Assembly: GCA_029194535.1 (NCBI GenBank)
Contig: JARFXR010000002.1
Span: forward strand, 1,116,001-1,180,000
Length of the DNA: 64,000 nucleotides
Direction: 5' to 3'
Source: Nitrospira sp.
GTDB lineage: Bacteria; Nitrospirota; Nitrospiria; Nitrospirales; Nitrospiraceae
The position numbers and the translations under genes were made by a program. Below, piece by piece: positions 25,607 to 35,452 of the stretch. The notes beneath the pieces are model-generated. The model saw nothing but the letters and a program-made list of their open reading frames with translations. It had not been told where the DNA came from and did not search any database. The stretch's first letter is position 1. The number at the start of each line of letters is the position of its first letter.

Positions 25607-25942
25607 ATGAAGACGACAGCTCGTGCCATGGGAGCCCTCCTGCTGCTGGCGCTCGCAGGGTGCACAGCCAACAAACAGACGGTCGATACGAATGGGGATT
25701 ACGTCGCACCTGCCAGTATCTACAGTGTCATGGACAGTACCTCACTGGTCTACACCGATGTTGCGGCAGGCGCGCCGTTGAACGACCACCCATTGCGGTG
25801 GACGGCCTTTGTTATCCATCCAGCCGGGCAGGCGCTTGACTACGGGATCAACCGGCCGATCTTCTACGGCTTGTCGAGCAAGATGCCCTATCTCTTCGGT
25901 TACACCAGCGAAGACTCGATGTTGGACAACCAGCGTCGCTGA
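25607..25942 (+). CDS. Small lipoprotein
   Basis: 111 residues from ATG 25607 (AAGAGGG 6 bases upstream; an ATG at 25601 is too close to it). The signal peptide ends in the lipobox LALAGC. The mature part is about 90 residues with a WTAFVIHPAGQALDYGINRPIFY segment and YLFGYTSEDSMLDNQRR at the end. It should be attached to a membrane by its N-terminal Cys. I do not recognise a domain. It lies 136 bases after tRNA-Val. Confidence 0.75.
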   Translation: MKTTARAMGALLLLALAGCTANKQTVDTNGDYVAPASIYSVMDSTSLVYTDVAAGAPLNDHPLRWTAFVIHPAGQALDYGINRPIFYGLSSKMPYLFGYTSEDSMLDNQRR

Positions 25943-26063
25943 TTCGACTCCCTTCTATTTGTACTAAACGTGTCAGCGCCGTCGGCTCGTTCCTTCAAGG
26001 GGACGCAGTCGCCGGCCGTTGTGCGGCTGGCAATCAAGATAGAGTTTCTGTATCCTCGGCTGC

Positions 26064-27236
26064 ATGATTCTTCCGGAAGCGCGCTACGCACCTCCTCGCG
26101 GAACCGGTGTCGTTGTCGTATGCCTCGTCGGGCTGGCCTTGTTGCTAGGGGCCTGTGAAACGCCGAATCCACGGCAAGCCAACCTTCCTCCGTCAGAAAG
26201 TGACCTTGCACTTCTGAAATCGGAGTCGCTCTGCGAGCGCAAGGAGCATTTTCTCCAACGACACGCGCTCTCGTCCCTGAAAGTGACGCCGTGGGGCACG
26301 GGGCAGGAGATCATGGTCCCCGCCGATCAAAGCCCTCTCCACGGCGACGAGTCGTATTTTTTCGACGAAGATGGAATTCTCGCCGGCGTCCTCTACACGT
26401 TTCGCAGCGGTCTGGATCTGAAACCGTACCCGACGCTCCGGCATACTCTGTCTCTGCTCAAACCGGTCACGGAATTCTATCTCCACGTTCCGGGCTTGTC
26501 GACCGAATCGAGTTTCGATTCTTCCGCCCTCTACGAAACGGGCGACGAGAAAACGACCACGCAGTATCTGGTGATCGGCTTCAGGGAGCACCCGACCTTG
26601 TTGCAGGCTTCGGTCACGACCGATCCCTACGTCAGACTTTTCTCTCCCTACCGCCGGGAGTTCCTGGCCCGTCTGAAGTCGACCGGCACCCAGAAAGAAG
26701 GACAACGGATCGAACCACAGGGATCAGAGGACAAAGAGCCGTTTGCATCGCTCCAGCAGTTCGCCAGGGGACAGACCGCTCAACTCTCATACTGCGGACC
26801 ACAGAATTATCGTGTTGCGGCGGATGCCTACCAGAAGGCTATTTCGGGCGGATTCACAAATAAGGTGTGGCAGGCGGAAGTCCACCACAAATACGGTCAA
26901 GCGCTCTTTGGACTCGGACAATACGAAAAGGCGAAAAGCGAAATGCTGCAGTCGTTGGCGATCCGGCCCAATACGCCGGATACCTTCAACAATCTCGGCT
27001 CGGTATACCTCAAGCTCGGCGACAAGACGGCGGCCCAGACGGCATTCGAAAAAGCCATCATCCTGCGACCCAACTATGCGATCGCTCGCTTCAACCTGGC
27101 GGAGACCGTCGAGCCCGTGAATCCTAAACGGGCCCTCACCGAGTATGAGACCTACCTGGCATTGGCGGATGGCATTCCCGAGGAAGCCGACCGCATTGCC
27201 CTCGTGCAACAACGCGTCAAAAAATTGAAACACTGA
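26064..27236 (+). CDS. TPR-repeat lipoprotein
   Basis: 390 residues. An extended N terminus leads to a hydrophobic segment and lipobox LLLGAC. A middle region of about 180 residues has no recognisable motif. Three or more tetratricopeptide repeats at about 255-385 include EVHHKYGQALFGLGQYEKAKSEMLQSLAIRPN and TFNNLGSVYLKLGDKTAAQTAFEKAIILRPN. It is probably an envelope scaffold protein. It is transcribed in the same direction as the preceding lipoprotein, 121 bases away. Confidence 0.78.
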   Translation: MILPEARYAPPRGTGVVVVCLVGLALLLGACETPNPRQANLPPSESDLALLKSESLCERKEHFLQRHALSSLKVTPWGTGQEIMVPADQSPLHGDESYFFDEDGILAGVLYTFRSGLDLKPYPTLRHTLSLLKPVTEFYLHVPGLSTESSFDSSALYETGDEKTTTQYLVIGFREHPTLLQASVTTDPYVRLFSPYRREFLARLKSTGTQKEGQRIEPQGSEDKEPFASLQQFARGQTAQLSYCGPQNYRVAADAYQKAISGGFTNKVWQAEVHHKYGQALFGLGQYEKAKSEMLQSLAIRPNTPDTFNNLGSVYLKLGDKTAAQTAFEKAIILRPNYAIARFNLAETVEPVNPKRALTEYETYLALADGIPEEADRIALVQQRVKKLKH

Positions 27237-27249
27237 CGGGTTGGACCGT

Positions 27250-27687
27250 TTACCGGCGGGCTTGTTCTTCTTCTTCCTGCAGGGTCTTGCACGCGATACA
27301 GAGGGTGGTGACAGGACGGGCCTTCAACCGTTGGTAGGGGATTTCTTCTTCGCACCGTTCGCAGATCCCATAGGTGCTCTTCTTCATCCGTTCCAACGCT
27401 TCATCGATTTTCTTGAGGAGCTTCTGTTCGCGCTCCTTGATACGCATCGTAAAATTCTGATCGACCTCGGCCGAAGCCTGGTCGCTGACATCCGGAAACG
27501 CCTCTTGACCGTCTCGCTTGGTGAGACCCTCTCCGGCCTCCTCCAAGATGGCAGCCCGCTGTTTTTGGAGTTCCTTGCGTATGGCGGAATACTTCCCGGC
27601 GCCGCCGGAAGATTGAACCTTTCGTTTGGGAACGGAAGGTTTCACTGAAGCGCTGCCGGTGCGTCTGACGTGGGGGCGTGCTTTCAT
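27250..27687 (-). CDS. DksA/TraR-family zinc-finger protein
   Basis: 145 residues from ATG 27687 (AGGAAG upstream); a GTG at 27711 is an alternative. A basic N terminus, a long helical coiled-coil part (about 35-105), and a C4 zinc finger (GICERCEEEIPYQRLKARPVTTLCIACK) match TraR/DksA-type regulators. DksA proteins enter the RNA polymerase secondary channel with ppGpp. Whether this paralogue does so depends on acidic residues at the coil tip, which here read DVSDQASAEVDQ. It converges with the TPR lipoprotein gene, 13 bases apart. Confidence 0.85.
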   Translation of the reverse strand: MKARPHVRRTGSASVKPSVPKRKVQSSGGAGKYSAIRKELQKQRAAILEEAGEGLTKRDGQEAFPDVSDQASAEVDQNFTMRIKEREQKLLKKIDEALERMKKSTYGICERCEEEIPYQRLKARPVTTLCIACKTLQEEEEQARR

Positions 27688-27779
27688 ACCAAAATTGCTT
27701 CCTGACGGCACCAGTACGGACTATACCAGGGGGGCCAAAAGAGGGTCAATGGGACGCGGGAACGCGCGGCGCGGAATTT

Positions 27780-28382
27780 CTACAGTTCCCGCCGGCCCTC
27801 GATGGATTTCAGCAGCGTGACCTCATCGGCATACTCAATATCCATCCCGACCGGGATCCCGTAGGCAATGCGCGAAACCCGAGTTCCCAACGGCTTGAGT
27901 TGATTGGTGAGGTAGATCGCCGTGGCCTCTCCTTCGATCGTCGGATTGGTCGCCAGAATCACTTCCACAACGCCCCCCAACTTGACCCGGTCGATGAGTT
28001 CCTCGGCGCGAATGTCCGACGGTCCCACGCCGTCGAGCGGCGACAGCGCCCCTAGGAGGACGTGATACAGGCCGCGATACCCTCCCGCACGTTCGATCGC
28101 ATAGAGCGTACTGGGCTCCTCCACCACCAGGATCCGCGAACGGTCACGCTTCGGGTCGAGACAGAACTCGCACAAATCGCCTTCGGCGATGTTCCGACAC
28201 TGACGGCAAAACGAAAGGCCGTCTTTGACCGCCCGCACCGCGTCAGCCAATCGCAGCGCGTCGTCTCGCTCAGCCTTCAACAGATGGAACGCCAGTCGTT
28301 GAGCAGTCTTCTGTCCGATACCCGGAAGGCGAACCAGCTCCCGAACCAGCCGCGCCAGCAATCCCTGTTGATCGACAGCCAT
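27780..28382 (-). CDS. recR: Recombination mediator RecR
   Basis: 200 residues, standard size. N-terminal helix-hairpin-helix (LPGIGQKTAQRLAFHLL), zinc finger CRQCRNIAEGDLCEFC, Toprim domain starting ILVVEEPSTLYAIERAGGYRGLYHVLLG, and C-terminal EVILATNPTIEGEATAIYL and SRIAYGIPVGMDIEYADEVTLLKS. It works with RecO and RecF to load RecA on gapped DNA. It is the last gene of the dnaX-ybaB-recR block, 12 bases after ybaB. Confidence 0.97.
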   Translation of the reverse strand: MAVDQQGLLARLVRELVRLPGIGQKTAQRLAFHLLKAERDDALRLADAVRAVKDGLSFCRQCRNIAEGDLCEFCLDPKRDRSRILVVEEPSTLYAIERAGGYRGLYHVLLGALSPLDGVGPSDIRAEELIDRVKLGGVVEVILATNPTIEGEATAIYLTNQLKPLGTRVSRIAYGIPVGMDIEYADEVTLLKSIEGRREL

Positions 28383-28394
28383 GGTCGTTCGGCC

Positions 28395-28718
28395 CTAAAA
28401 CAATCCAGGCATGTTCATGCCGCCGGTCACGGCTTTCATCTGCTCGGCCATCATGTCATGGGCCCTCCGAAGCGCTTCGTTCGTCGCAGCCAAAATCAAA
28501 TCCTGCAGCATCTCCACGTCGTCGGGCTTGACCGCTTCGGGATTAATGCTGATCCCGACGAGTTGCATGGCGCCATTGGCCGTCACGGTGACGGTCCCGC
28601 CGCCAGCGGAACCGGTGGTGGTTTTATTCGCCGCCTCTTCCTGCAGCTTCGCCATTTGCTGCTGCATGGCCTGCGCCTGCTTCATGATGTTGGCCATGTT
28701 TCCAAACGGATTCTTCAT
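28395..28718 (-). CDS. YbaB/EbfC family nucleoid-associated protein
   Basis: 107 residues. It starts MKNPFGNMANIMKQAQAMQQQMAKLQEE, the typical YbaB helix. A beta region GGGTVTVTANGAMQLVGISINPEAV and a C-terminal helix with LILAATNEALRRAHDMMAEQM follow. The dimer binds DNA and has been linked to recombination. The ATG overlaps the dnaX stop by 4 bases, so translation is coupled. Confidence 0.95.
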   Translation of the reverse strand: MKNPFGNMANIMKQAQAMQQQMAKLQEEAANKTTTGSAGGGTVTVTANGAMQLVGISINPEAVKPDDVEMLQDLILAATNEALRRAHDMMAEQMKAVTGGMNMPGLF

Positions 28719-30520
28719 TCCTCCACCTCTTTCTGCCGCGTCACCGGTCTGACGTCGGTGAGTTCTGCTCCGAAGATTTCCAACGCCCGTTTCACGACCG
28801 GATGGGCGCGCGCCTGCTCGAACAGCACCAGCCGCCGATCCTGCTCCCTTGCCGCTCTGATCTGCGCCATCGTGGGCCCCGGCGGAGCCTCCTCCGTCTG
28901 CTCAACGATGCGAAGTCGCATCGATTGACCGCTGAGTCTCGTGCAGAGCGCGGTCAGCGCCTGCATGTTGTCCGGTTTCTCAAGCATGGCTCGCGCCACA
29001 GTGGCCTGCTTGTCGAATCCGATCGTGATCACGCCGCCCTCAATGCCGACCAAACGCCCTCTCTCGAGAAAGGGTGCGACGTTGGGAAACGCTCGCCCCA
29101 CTTCGTCCTGGAACTGCTCCCACTCCAGCGTCACCACAACGCCGCTCGGGGGCGATCCAGGTGCCGCCTCTATAGGGGCACGCACGGCGTCCTCTTTTGC
29201 ATTCGCGGACTGCGCGGACGAAGTCCCCGTCTTTGCCGCAGTAGAGGCAAAGGGGTCTTGTGTGGCCGCCGCTTTGGCCGTTGCGGACACCTGACGTGTC
29301 GGCGACGACGCAGGGCCCGCGCGCAGCTCCGGCCCGAGACCTTTCTCCGTACGCGGCGCCGCCGGGATGGGCCGGCGCTCCGCTGCGAGCGGGCGAGCGG
29401 GTTGTCCCGCGGATGCTTCGCCTTTTCGAAGGAGGCGGGTCGCCTTCACCGATGCTGTCTCCAGCACGAACCGAGGATGGGCGCTGCTCCGAAGACTATC
29501 CTCAGCCTGGGTAAAGATAGCGAAGAGCTGTTGCAGTTGGTCAGGGTTAAACGCACCTTTATCCGACTCGAATTGCGCGAGGTCCTCCGAAGAGGTTTCG
29601 ATTAACCGCGGCCATTCATGCGGCGCAGTGACCGAGACCACGAGCATGTTTCGCAGGTACTCAACGATCTCCGCGCAATAGGCCCGCAGGTCGTGTCCTC
29701 GATCCAACAGGGTCGACAAGACGTGCAGCGCGCCAGCGCTGTCCTGTGCGATAAGGGTTTGGATCATGGCTCGGACCAACTCTTGAGGTACCGCACCCAG
29801 CAGGAGTTCGAGATCTGCATGGACAACCGTCTTTCCCCCGAATGCCATCGCCTGGTCGAGTAAACTCAAGGCGTCGCGCATGCTGCCTTCACTGGCCCGA
29901 GCCAAGGCTGCGAGACTTCGATCTTCTACCGTAATGCCATCCTGCGCCGCCACGTGAAGAAGCCGCTCCACGATCTCGGTTCGGGCGATCCGCCGAAAAT
30001 TGTAATGCTGGCAGCGCGACAGGATGGTCGCCGGTATCTTGTGGATTTCCGTGGTCGCGAAGATGAACACTACGTGCCCCGGAGGTTCCTCCAAAGTCTT
30101 CAGCAGCGCGTTGAACGCGGAGTTCGACAGCATGTGGACTTCGTCGATGATGTAGATCCGGTACTGTCCTCTGAACGGAGCAAACTTGACGTTTTCCCGG
30201 ATCTCCCGCACATCGTCCACGCTCGTATTGGAGGCGCCGTCGATCTCGATCACATCGACCGAATTTCCCTGCGCGATCTCGCAGCAATTGACGCAGACGG
30301 CACATGGCGAGCCCGTCGGCCCGCGCTCGCAGTTAAGCGCCTTGGCAAGAATCCTGGCAACCGTGGTCTTGCCGACACCTCGTGTCCCGGAAAACAGATA
30401 GGCCTGCGCCACCCGCTTCGACTCAATGGCGTTCATCAGCGTCTGCACGACATGCGGCTGACCGATCACATCGTCGAAGGTGCCGGGCCGGTATTTGCGG
30501 GCAGAGACTTGGTAATCCAT
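28715..30520 (-). CDS. dnaX: DNA polymerase III subunits gamma and tau
   Basis: 601 residues. It has YQVSARKYRPGTFDDVIGQPHVVQTL, Walker A GTRGVGKT, the zinc module CERGPTGSPCAVCVNC, Walker B IYIIDEVHML and the sensor segments of a clamp-loader AAA+ domain (1-370). A Pro/Ala-rich linker (about 375-465) is followed by a C-terminal part that would bind the polymerase. It loads the sliding clamp and ties the replisome together. I did not find a clear slippage signal for a separate gamma form. The SRP RNA lies just upstream on the same strand. Confidence 0.95.
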   Translation of the reverse strand: MDYQVSARKYRPGTFDDVIGQPHVVQTLMNAIESKRVAQAYLFSGTRGVGKTTVARILAKALNCERGPTGSPCAVCVNCCEIAQGNSVDVIEIDGASNTSVDDVREIRENVKFAPFRGQYRIYIIDEVHMLSNSAFNALLKTLEEPPGHVVFIFATTEIHKIPATILSRCQHYNFRRIARTEIVERLLHVAAQDGITVEDRSLAALARASEGSMRDALSLLDQAMAFGGKTVVHADLELLLGAVPQELVRAMIQTLIAQDSAGALHVLSTLLDRGHDLRAYCAEIVEYLRNMLVVSVTAPHEWPRLIETSSEDLAQFESDKGAFNPDQLQQLFAIFTQAEDSLRSSAHPRFVLETASVKATRLLRKGEASAGQPARPLAAERRPIPAAPRTEKGLGPELRAGPASSPTRQVSATAKAAATQDPFASTAAKTGTSSAQSANAKEDAVRAPIEAAPGSPPSGVVVTLEWEQFQDEVGRAFPNVAPFLERGRLVGIEGGVITIGFDKQATVARAMLEKPDNMQALTALCTRLSGQSMRLRIVEQTEEAPPGPTMAQIRAAREQDRRLVLFEQARAHPVVKRALEIFGAELTDVRPVTRQKEVEE

Positions 30521-30644
30521 TGCGATTACTCAGTAGCCCTTCCACCACATGGCAGGATATTCAAACAGGCTATCCGACAAGGTCGCAGGGACTGAGAACT
30601 CCGAGGCGTACGGTTTTGGGGTACGTTTCAACATCCTGCATAGC

Positions 30645-30745
30645 GGGGCCAGGTGATCCTGCGGCACCCAGAACTGATTGCTTACCGTTGCTTCCTTCCG
30701 GACCTGGCGGGGTTCACAGGGTTCCGTTGCACAGGGCCTGGCCCC
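30645..30745 (-). ncRNA. ffs: Signal recognition particle RNA (4.5S type)
   Basis: About 101 bases. The universal domain-IV loop CAGGTCCGGAAGGAAGCA is present on the minus strand, and the ends pair as GGGGCCAGG with CCTGGCCCC. This is the short bacterial form without an Alu domain. It lies 125 bases before dnaX in the same direction. Ends are set by the terminal helix and could shift by a few bases. Confidence 0.92.
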
Positions 30746-30983
30746 TTTTTCAAGGTGCTGAGTCCGGAGGAACGAGTTCTGAGCCTAGCCCTATTGAGCC
30801 CACCCTCGCGTCGTTGAAACTCAGCACACAGCACTTGCTACCCGGCACTGAACACTGAAGTCCGATACCATCCTCACAATCAGTGAGGCTCCGGGTCAAA
30901 ACTCACTCATACCGAGGTGTCTATCCGCCCGCAACGATCACGATACTGCGACTAAGAGCGAACGGTTCACACGAAGTGTGGTT

Positions 30984-31073
<90 letters not shown>

Positions 31074-31282
31074 GCAATTCTCGGAAATGTGATCTTAGCA
31101 CGCGCGTTTTTGAGCGGCAAGGTGAGCGTTTGACGCTACTCCGATGCTTTCCTATACTGCCGGACGATCCGCGGAGAGGTCGCATGACGTGAATCTTGAA
31201 AGATGGACGAAGCTGCGGGCCCGTGGTACCAGCAGGGAATTCCTATGAGGAGATGGTTGGTCGCTAAGAAGGAGGCGCCGAG

Positions 31283-32071
31283 ATGATTGCAATGGAGACG
31301 CTCACGCAATACGCCGTGCGATACGGCCTGCAAGCTGTGGTAGCGATCGGGATTTTCGCCGTCGGAGTGATCGTGGCGAGATGGGCGGGGAACCTGGCAA
31401 GACAGCAGCTTGAGCGCCACACGCTCGAGCCGCCGGTCCGGCTGCTGTTGGTTCGCGTCGTCAGAATCATCGTCCTGTTGTTCACGACGGTCATCGCCCT
31501 GGAGGCGCTCGGAGTGCCCATCGCTCCCTTGATCGCAGGCATCGGCGTCGCCGGCGTGGGGATCGGACTCGCGCTCCAAGGTGTACTCGGCAACGTCATG
31601 GCCGGGCTGTCCATTATCTTCACGAAACCCTACCGGGTCGGCGAGCACATCTCGGTGTTGGGCGTGCACGGAGATGTCGTCATGATCGACATCTTTTCCA
31701 CCGTCCTCATGCACGCGGATCACTCCCGCGTGATCATCCCGAATCGGAAGATCATCGGAGAGATTCTTCATAATTTCGGCACGATCCGTCAAATGACTCT
31801 CACCGTCAACATCGCGTACACGGCCGATATGGACCGGGCATTGGCCATCACGCGGGAGGTGCTCCAGAGCCACCCCAAGATCCTGAAGGATCCAGCTCCG
31901 TCGGTCGGTATCAGCGCGCTCGGCCAGCCGGCCATCACCATTGCCATTCAACCCTGGACGGCCGTCGCGGATTACGGTTCGACCCAAGGGGAAATCAACA
32001 AGGCAGTGATGGAACGGTTTCGGGCCGCGCAGATCGAGTTTGCCCCTTCCGCCGTTGTACCAAGGCCCTAG
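31283..32071 (+). CDS. Small-conductance mechanosensitive channel (MscS family)
   Basis: 262 residues, with AAGGAGGCGCC before the ATG. Three membrane helices lie in the first 115 residues. The pore-lining third helix has the Gly/Ala pattern GIGVAGVGIGLALQGVLGNVMAGLSII, followed by the beta domain (YRVGEHISVLGVHGDVVMID, VIIPNRKIIGEILHNF) and the C-terminal alpha/beta domain. It opens on membrane tension to release osmolytes. MscL is encoded 1.5 kb downstream. Confidence 0.92.
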   Translation: MIAMETLTQYAVRYGLQAVVAIGIFAVGVIVARWAGNLARQQLERHTLEPPVRLLLVRVVRIIVLLFTTVIALEALGVPIAPLIAGIGVAGVGIGLALQGVLGNVMAGLSIIFTKPYRVGEHISVLGVHGDVVMIDIFSTVLMHADHSRVIIPNRKIIGEILHNFGTIRQMTLTVNIAYTADMDRALAITREVLQSHPKILKDPAPSVGISALGQPAITIAIQPWTAVADYGSTQGEINKAVMERFRAAQIEFAPSAVVPRP

Positions 32072-32401
32072 GCTCGTCATCCGCCATCGCGGGGATCGAA
32101 CCGGAACGGTTTCGTCCGTCGCCGCGGAATCGCCCTCACTCAGGAGCATCTTGCATCCAGCCCAGAAAGATTGTTCATATAGGATCAGCGGGGCGGGTAC
32201 AACTGCTTACGCAGTTCTTGCCAATGACATCGGTCTCCCGCGGCACCGACCTGGCTCGTCGTCAGGCTGCGGGTGTGATTATTGCCAAAGCCGTGAGGAT
32301 TCGGTTATACACCTGAGTCTCGCTCGAGTTGATTCGACCGACGATTCTCGCAATCAACCCATCGGAAGGCCGTCCACGGAATTAAGGGGAATTTGACGTT
32401 C
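32072..32401. other. Intergenic stretch before the DUF481 gene
   Basis: No gene seen in 330 bases. A perfect 6-bp hairpin AACTGC-TTAC-GCAGTT occurs near 32199-32214, without a T tract. I see no confident promoter or RNA. Confidence 0.4.
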
Positions 32402-33520
32402 ATGCGAGGATCCTCGACCCTGAACGCCTGGGCAATCGTCCTGGCTCTCTGTTTGGCTTTTCCCTTAGCCGCACTCGCCTCGGACACCGATGTAGCGCCC
32501 GGTCCTCCGGCCCCGGTCCCCATCGATATTGTGACCTTGAAAGACGGCAGCATTCTGTACGGCGAGGTCATCGAAATGACCGAGGGGACGCTGCTCCTCA
32601 AGACCGTGGACAGCGCCGACAAGGCATTCAAGGTCAAGTGGAGTGAGGTGTCCAAGCTGACCGTGACCCATCCTCTCCCGTTCCATTTGAAGGAGGGTAC
32701 GATCTTGGTAGGCACGACCCAAGCGGACAAGGACGGTTTCCTCCTGCTGAAAGTGGAATCGCTGGCCGAACCCCTGACGATTCCAGTCGGATCGGTCGCC
32801 TCCATCAACCCCCTCGTTCAGCCACCGGTTGTTTTCGTCGGCGCGGTGACGGCCGGCATCTCGACAGCGAACGGCAACACCAATTTTCAAAACGCCAGTT
32901 TCCTGTTGGACCTCACCGGACGCAGTGAAAAGCTGCGGCTGCTCTTGAACGGCCGGTATGTCTACAACGAGAACAACGGCCAACTCGCCGCCCGGAATGC
33001 CCGTGGCACGATCAAGCTCGACTTCTTTTTCACCAAACGTTTCTATGCCTTTACCAGCGCCTACTTCGAGCAGGATACATTCCAGGATCTGAACCTTCGG
33101 ACCGCACTGGCGACCGGACCGGGCTATCAGTTTATCGACCTGGGCGATTTTTCCGGCCCGTACTTCAAGGACATCACCCTGTCGGGTGAGTTCGGCGTCA
33201 GCTATTTCAATGAGGATTTCAAGAATCTTCCCGATCAGTCGTCCGTGCGCGGACGAGGATCTCTGAGGCTCAATTGGCCCATGCTGGATGAGCGAATCGT
33301 GCTCTATCATTTCGGCGAATTTTTCCCCTCTTTCCAGAACAGTCAGGACTACTACATCACGATGGACCAGGGCATCCGGTTAAAGCTTATCGAAGGGTTC
33401 GTCGCGAATTTTCAGTACACCTACCGCTATAACAACAAACCCCCGGCCGGTGTTCAGAGCACTGACACGCTGTATCTCATCACGTTCGGCTACAATTTCG
33501 ACACGACGCGACGGCGTTGA
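32402..33520 (+). CDS. DUF481 outer-membrane-like protein
   Basis: 372 residues from ATG 32402 (AAGGGGA 11 bases upstream); a TTG at 32393 is too near the ribosome site. Signal peptide to about residue 26 (PLAALAS). A soluble part with two related segments ([27 protein letters not shown] and [24 protein letters not shown]) precedes a beta-barrel region with alternating hydrophobic residues ([25 protein letters not shown] ...) ending in [15 protein letters not shown]. This is the DUF481/YdiY pattern of salt-induced outer-membrane proteins. The function is unknown; the mechanosensitive channels on both sides fit an osmotic theme. Confidence 0.82.
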   Translation: MRGSSTLNAWAIVLALCLAFPLAALASDTDVAPGPPAPVPIDIVTLKDGSILYGEVIEMTEGTLLLKTVDSADKAFKVKWSEVSKLTVTHPLPFHLKEGTILVGTTQADKDGFLLLKVESLAEPLTIPVGSVASINPLVQPPVVFVGAVTAGISTANGNTNFQNASFLLDLTGRSEKLRLLLNGRYVYNENNGQLAARNARGTIKLDFFFTKRFYAFTSAYFEQDTFQDLNLRTALATGPGYQFIDLGDFSGPYFKDITLSGEFGVSYFNEDFKNLPDQSSVRGRGSLRLNWPMLDERIVLYHFGEFFPSFQNSQDYYITMDQGIRLKLIEGFVANFQYTYRYNNKPPAGVQSTDTLYLITFGYNFDTTRRR

Positions 33521-33570
33521 CTTCGGCTGAAAGTCTCTCTCCTCAATCACTCGATACAAGGAGGGTTCCG

Positions 33571-33987
33571 ATGTTGAAAGAATTCAGGGATTTTGCAATG
33601 AAGGGCAACGTGCTCGACATGGCCATCGGCGTCATTATCGGAGGAGCGTTCGGAAAGATCGTTTCATCGCTCGTCAGCGACATTCTGATGCCGCCCATCG
33701 GGTTGCTGATGGGGAAGGTGGATTTTTCCAGTCTGTTCCTGACCTTGTCGGGTACCCCACAACCCTCGCTGGTTGCAGCCAAGGCGGCGGGAACGCCGAC
33801 CCTCAATTACGGCGTATTTCTCCAGAGCGTGTTCGACTTTCTTATCGTCGCCTTCGTGATTTTCATGCTGGTCAAACAAGTCAACCGCTTCAAGCGAGAG
33901 GCTCCGCCGGCACCACCGGCCGGCCCTACCAATGAAGAGAAATTGCTGATGGAGATTCGAGACGCGATCAAGAACCAGCGGCATTGA
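33571..33987 (+). CDS. mscL: Large-conductance mechanosensitive channel
   Basis: 138 residues from ATG 33571 with AAGGAGG upstream; the frame is open to 33517 but the first 18 codons are not family-like. It starts [44 protein letters not shown], the classical MscL N terminus and first helix, with a second helix [20 protein letters not shown] and a C-terminal helix [15 protein letters not shown]. The pentamer opens at near-lytic tension. Confidence 0.96.
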   Translation: MLKEFRDFAMKGNVLDMAIGVIIGGAFGKIVSSLVSDILMPPIGLLMGKVDFSSLFLTLSGTPQPSLVAAKAAGTPTLNYGVFLQSVFDFLIVAFVIFMLVKQVNRFKREAPPAPPAGPTNEEKLLMEIRDAIKNQRH

Positions 33988-34016
33988 GTATGATGCCATT
34001 CCTGAATTCTACGGTC

Positions 34017-34041
34017 GGCGAGGAACCGCTCCCTCCTCGCC
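34017..34041 (+). terminator. Possible terminator after mscL
   Basis: GGCGAGGA, a 9-base loop, TCCTCGCC: a perfect 8-bp stem 30 bases after the mscL stop. There is no T run, so this is only a possible terminator. Confidence 0.4.
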
Positions 34042-34105
34042 GCGCACGGGAGATCCGTTTCCGTCTGACATAAGAGGGGCCCATCGAAAAGCCAAGGAGG
34101 AGTCA

Positions 34106-35404
34106 ATGCGAGGCAAGAGACTGGCAGCGTTCGTCCTGGGATTAGTCGTCACGGTCGGAGTGACGGGGGAGAGCGGTGCCGCCTGGTACTTGCAGGAAGA
34201 GGCGCCGAATGACAGCACGAGCCGGGCGCTCAACGAGATGACGGCCAAAGCCAAGGAGGTACCCCCTCCAGCGGATCCGCGCGATCTGCGGATCGCAGAA
34301 CTGGAACGTATGGTGGCGGAGCGGGACAAGGAAATCGCTAGGCTGAACGGACTGTCGGGCGATTTGAGCCAGGCAAAGGGCCGGAGTGGCGATCTGGAGC
34401 GCCAACTGGCCGATCGCGACCGGGAGCTCGCCGATCGTACTCACGAATTGGCGGCACTCCGTTCGAGTGCGAGCGATTCTGAAAAACTTGCCCAACAGCT
34501 GTCCTCGACACAACGGGATCTCGAATTCTCGAAGAACCGTACGGTTGATCTTGAGAGGCAGATGAGCACCCTCTCAGCCTCCTCCGGTGCGGAGATCGCT
34601 GCCCTTCAGGCCGGCGCAGACGACAAGGACAAGCTCGCCGCCGAGTTGGCAGCGTCGAAACAACGGACAGCGGAGCTTGAAGCGCAGTGCGCAGCCCTCG
34701 GAAGCGCCGCGGGCGAGCGAGATAGACTCACGGCCGAGGTGGCGGCAGCCAAACAGCGGACCGCCGACCTTGAGAAGCAGCTGGCCGATCGTGATCGGGA
34801 TCTCACAGGACTTCGCGGTGACCTCTCGGCGGAGAAGGATACACTCATGGCCGAGGTGGCCTCGGCCAAGCAGCATACGGCCGATCTCGAAAAGCAGCTG
34901 GCGGACCGGAATCGGGAACTGGCGAGCCTTCGCGGTGACCTCTCGGCGGAGATGGCGAAGCTGAAGGAAGCCGAACGCGGCCTGATCCGGGCGCTTAGAC
35001 CCCAGATCGACAAGAAAAACATCACCGTCGACTTGAACAACGAACGGCTCCTCATCAACCTGAACTCCGGCTACCTGTTCGACTCCGGAGACGATCAGCT
35101 CAAGCCAGGGGGTGCTGAGGCCTTGAAACAGGTCGGCGCGATTCTGAAGGAATTCCCCGAATACCACGTCGCGGTGGACGGGCACACGGACAACCGGCCG
35201 ATCCGTGCCGCACTGAAAAGCAAATTTCCGTCCAACGTGGAACTGTCTGAAGCGCGCGCGCGGAATGCCGCAGAGGCGCTGGCCGGTGGCGGATTCTCTG
35301 GAGCATCCACCGCCGGCTACTCGGATACCAAACCGGTGGCCTCCAATACCACCGATGCCGGACGGGCCCAGAACCGACGGGTGGAAATCCGCGTGACCAG
35401 ATAG
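34106..35404 (+). CDS. Coiled-coil OmpA-domain envelope protein
   Basis: 432 residues. Signal peptide to about 25, then a long coiled coil (about 60-295) made of related heptad-rich units, of which the last two are near copies (AAKQRTADLEKQLADRD... and ASAKQHTADLEKQLADRN..., each ending LRGDLSAE). The C-terminal OmpA/MotB domain (about 315-430) has VAVDGHTDNRPI, ARARNAAEAL and a closing AQNRRVEIRVTR, which bind peptidoglycan. It resembles MotB-like tethering proteins without a membrane helix. AAGGAGG precedes the ATG. A hairpin terminator follows directly. Confidence 0.88.
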   Translation: MRGKRLAAFVLGLVVTVGVTGESGAAWYLQEEAPNDSTSRALNEMTAKAKEVPPPADPRDLRIAELERMVAERDKEIARLNGLSGDLSQAKGRSGDLERQLADRDRELADRTHELAALRSSASDSEKLAQQLSSTQRDLEFSKNRTVDLERQMSTLSASSGAEIAALQAGADDKDKLAAELAASKQRTAELEAQCAALGSAAGERDRLTAEVAAAKQRTADLEKQLADRDRDLTGLRGDLSAEKDTLMAEVASAKQHTADLEKQLADRNRELASLRGDLSAEMAKLKEAERGLIRALRPQIDKKNITVDLNNERLLINLNSGYLFDSGDDQLKPGGAEALKQVGAILKEFPEYHVAVDGHTDNRPIRAALKSKFPSNVELSEARARNAAEALAGGGFSGASTAGYSDTKPVASNTTDAGRAQNRRVEIRVTR

Positions 35405-35417
35405 CGCACCCCCCACG

Positions 35418-35452
35418 GCGGCAGGAGCCTTCATCAGGAAGGCCCCTGCCGC
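35418..35452 (+). terminator. Terminator of the coiled-coil OmpA gene
   Basis: Arms 35418-35432 and 35438-35452 pair at 14 of 15 positions (GCGGCAGG..GCCTTC) with a 5-base loop, 13 bases after the stop codon. Confidence 0.7.
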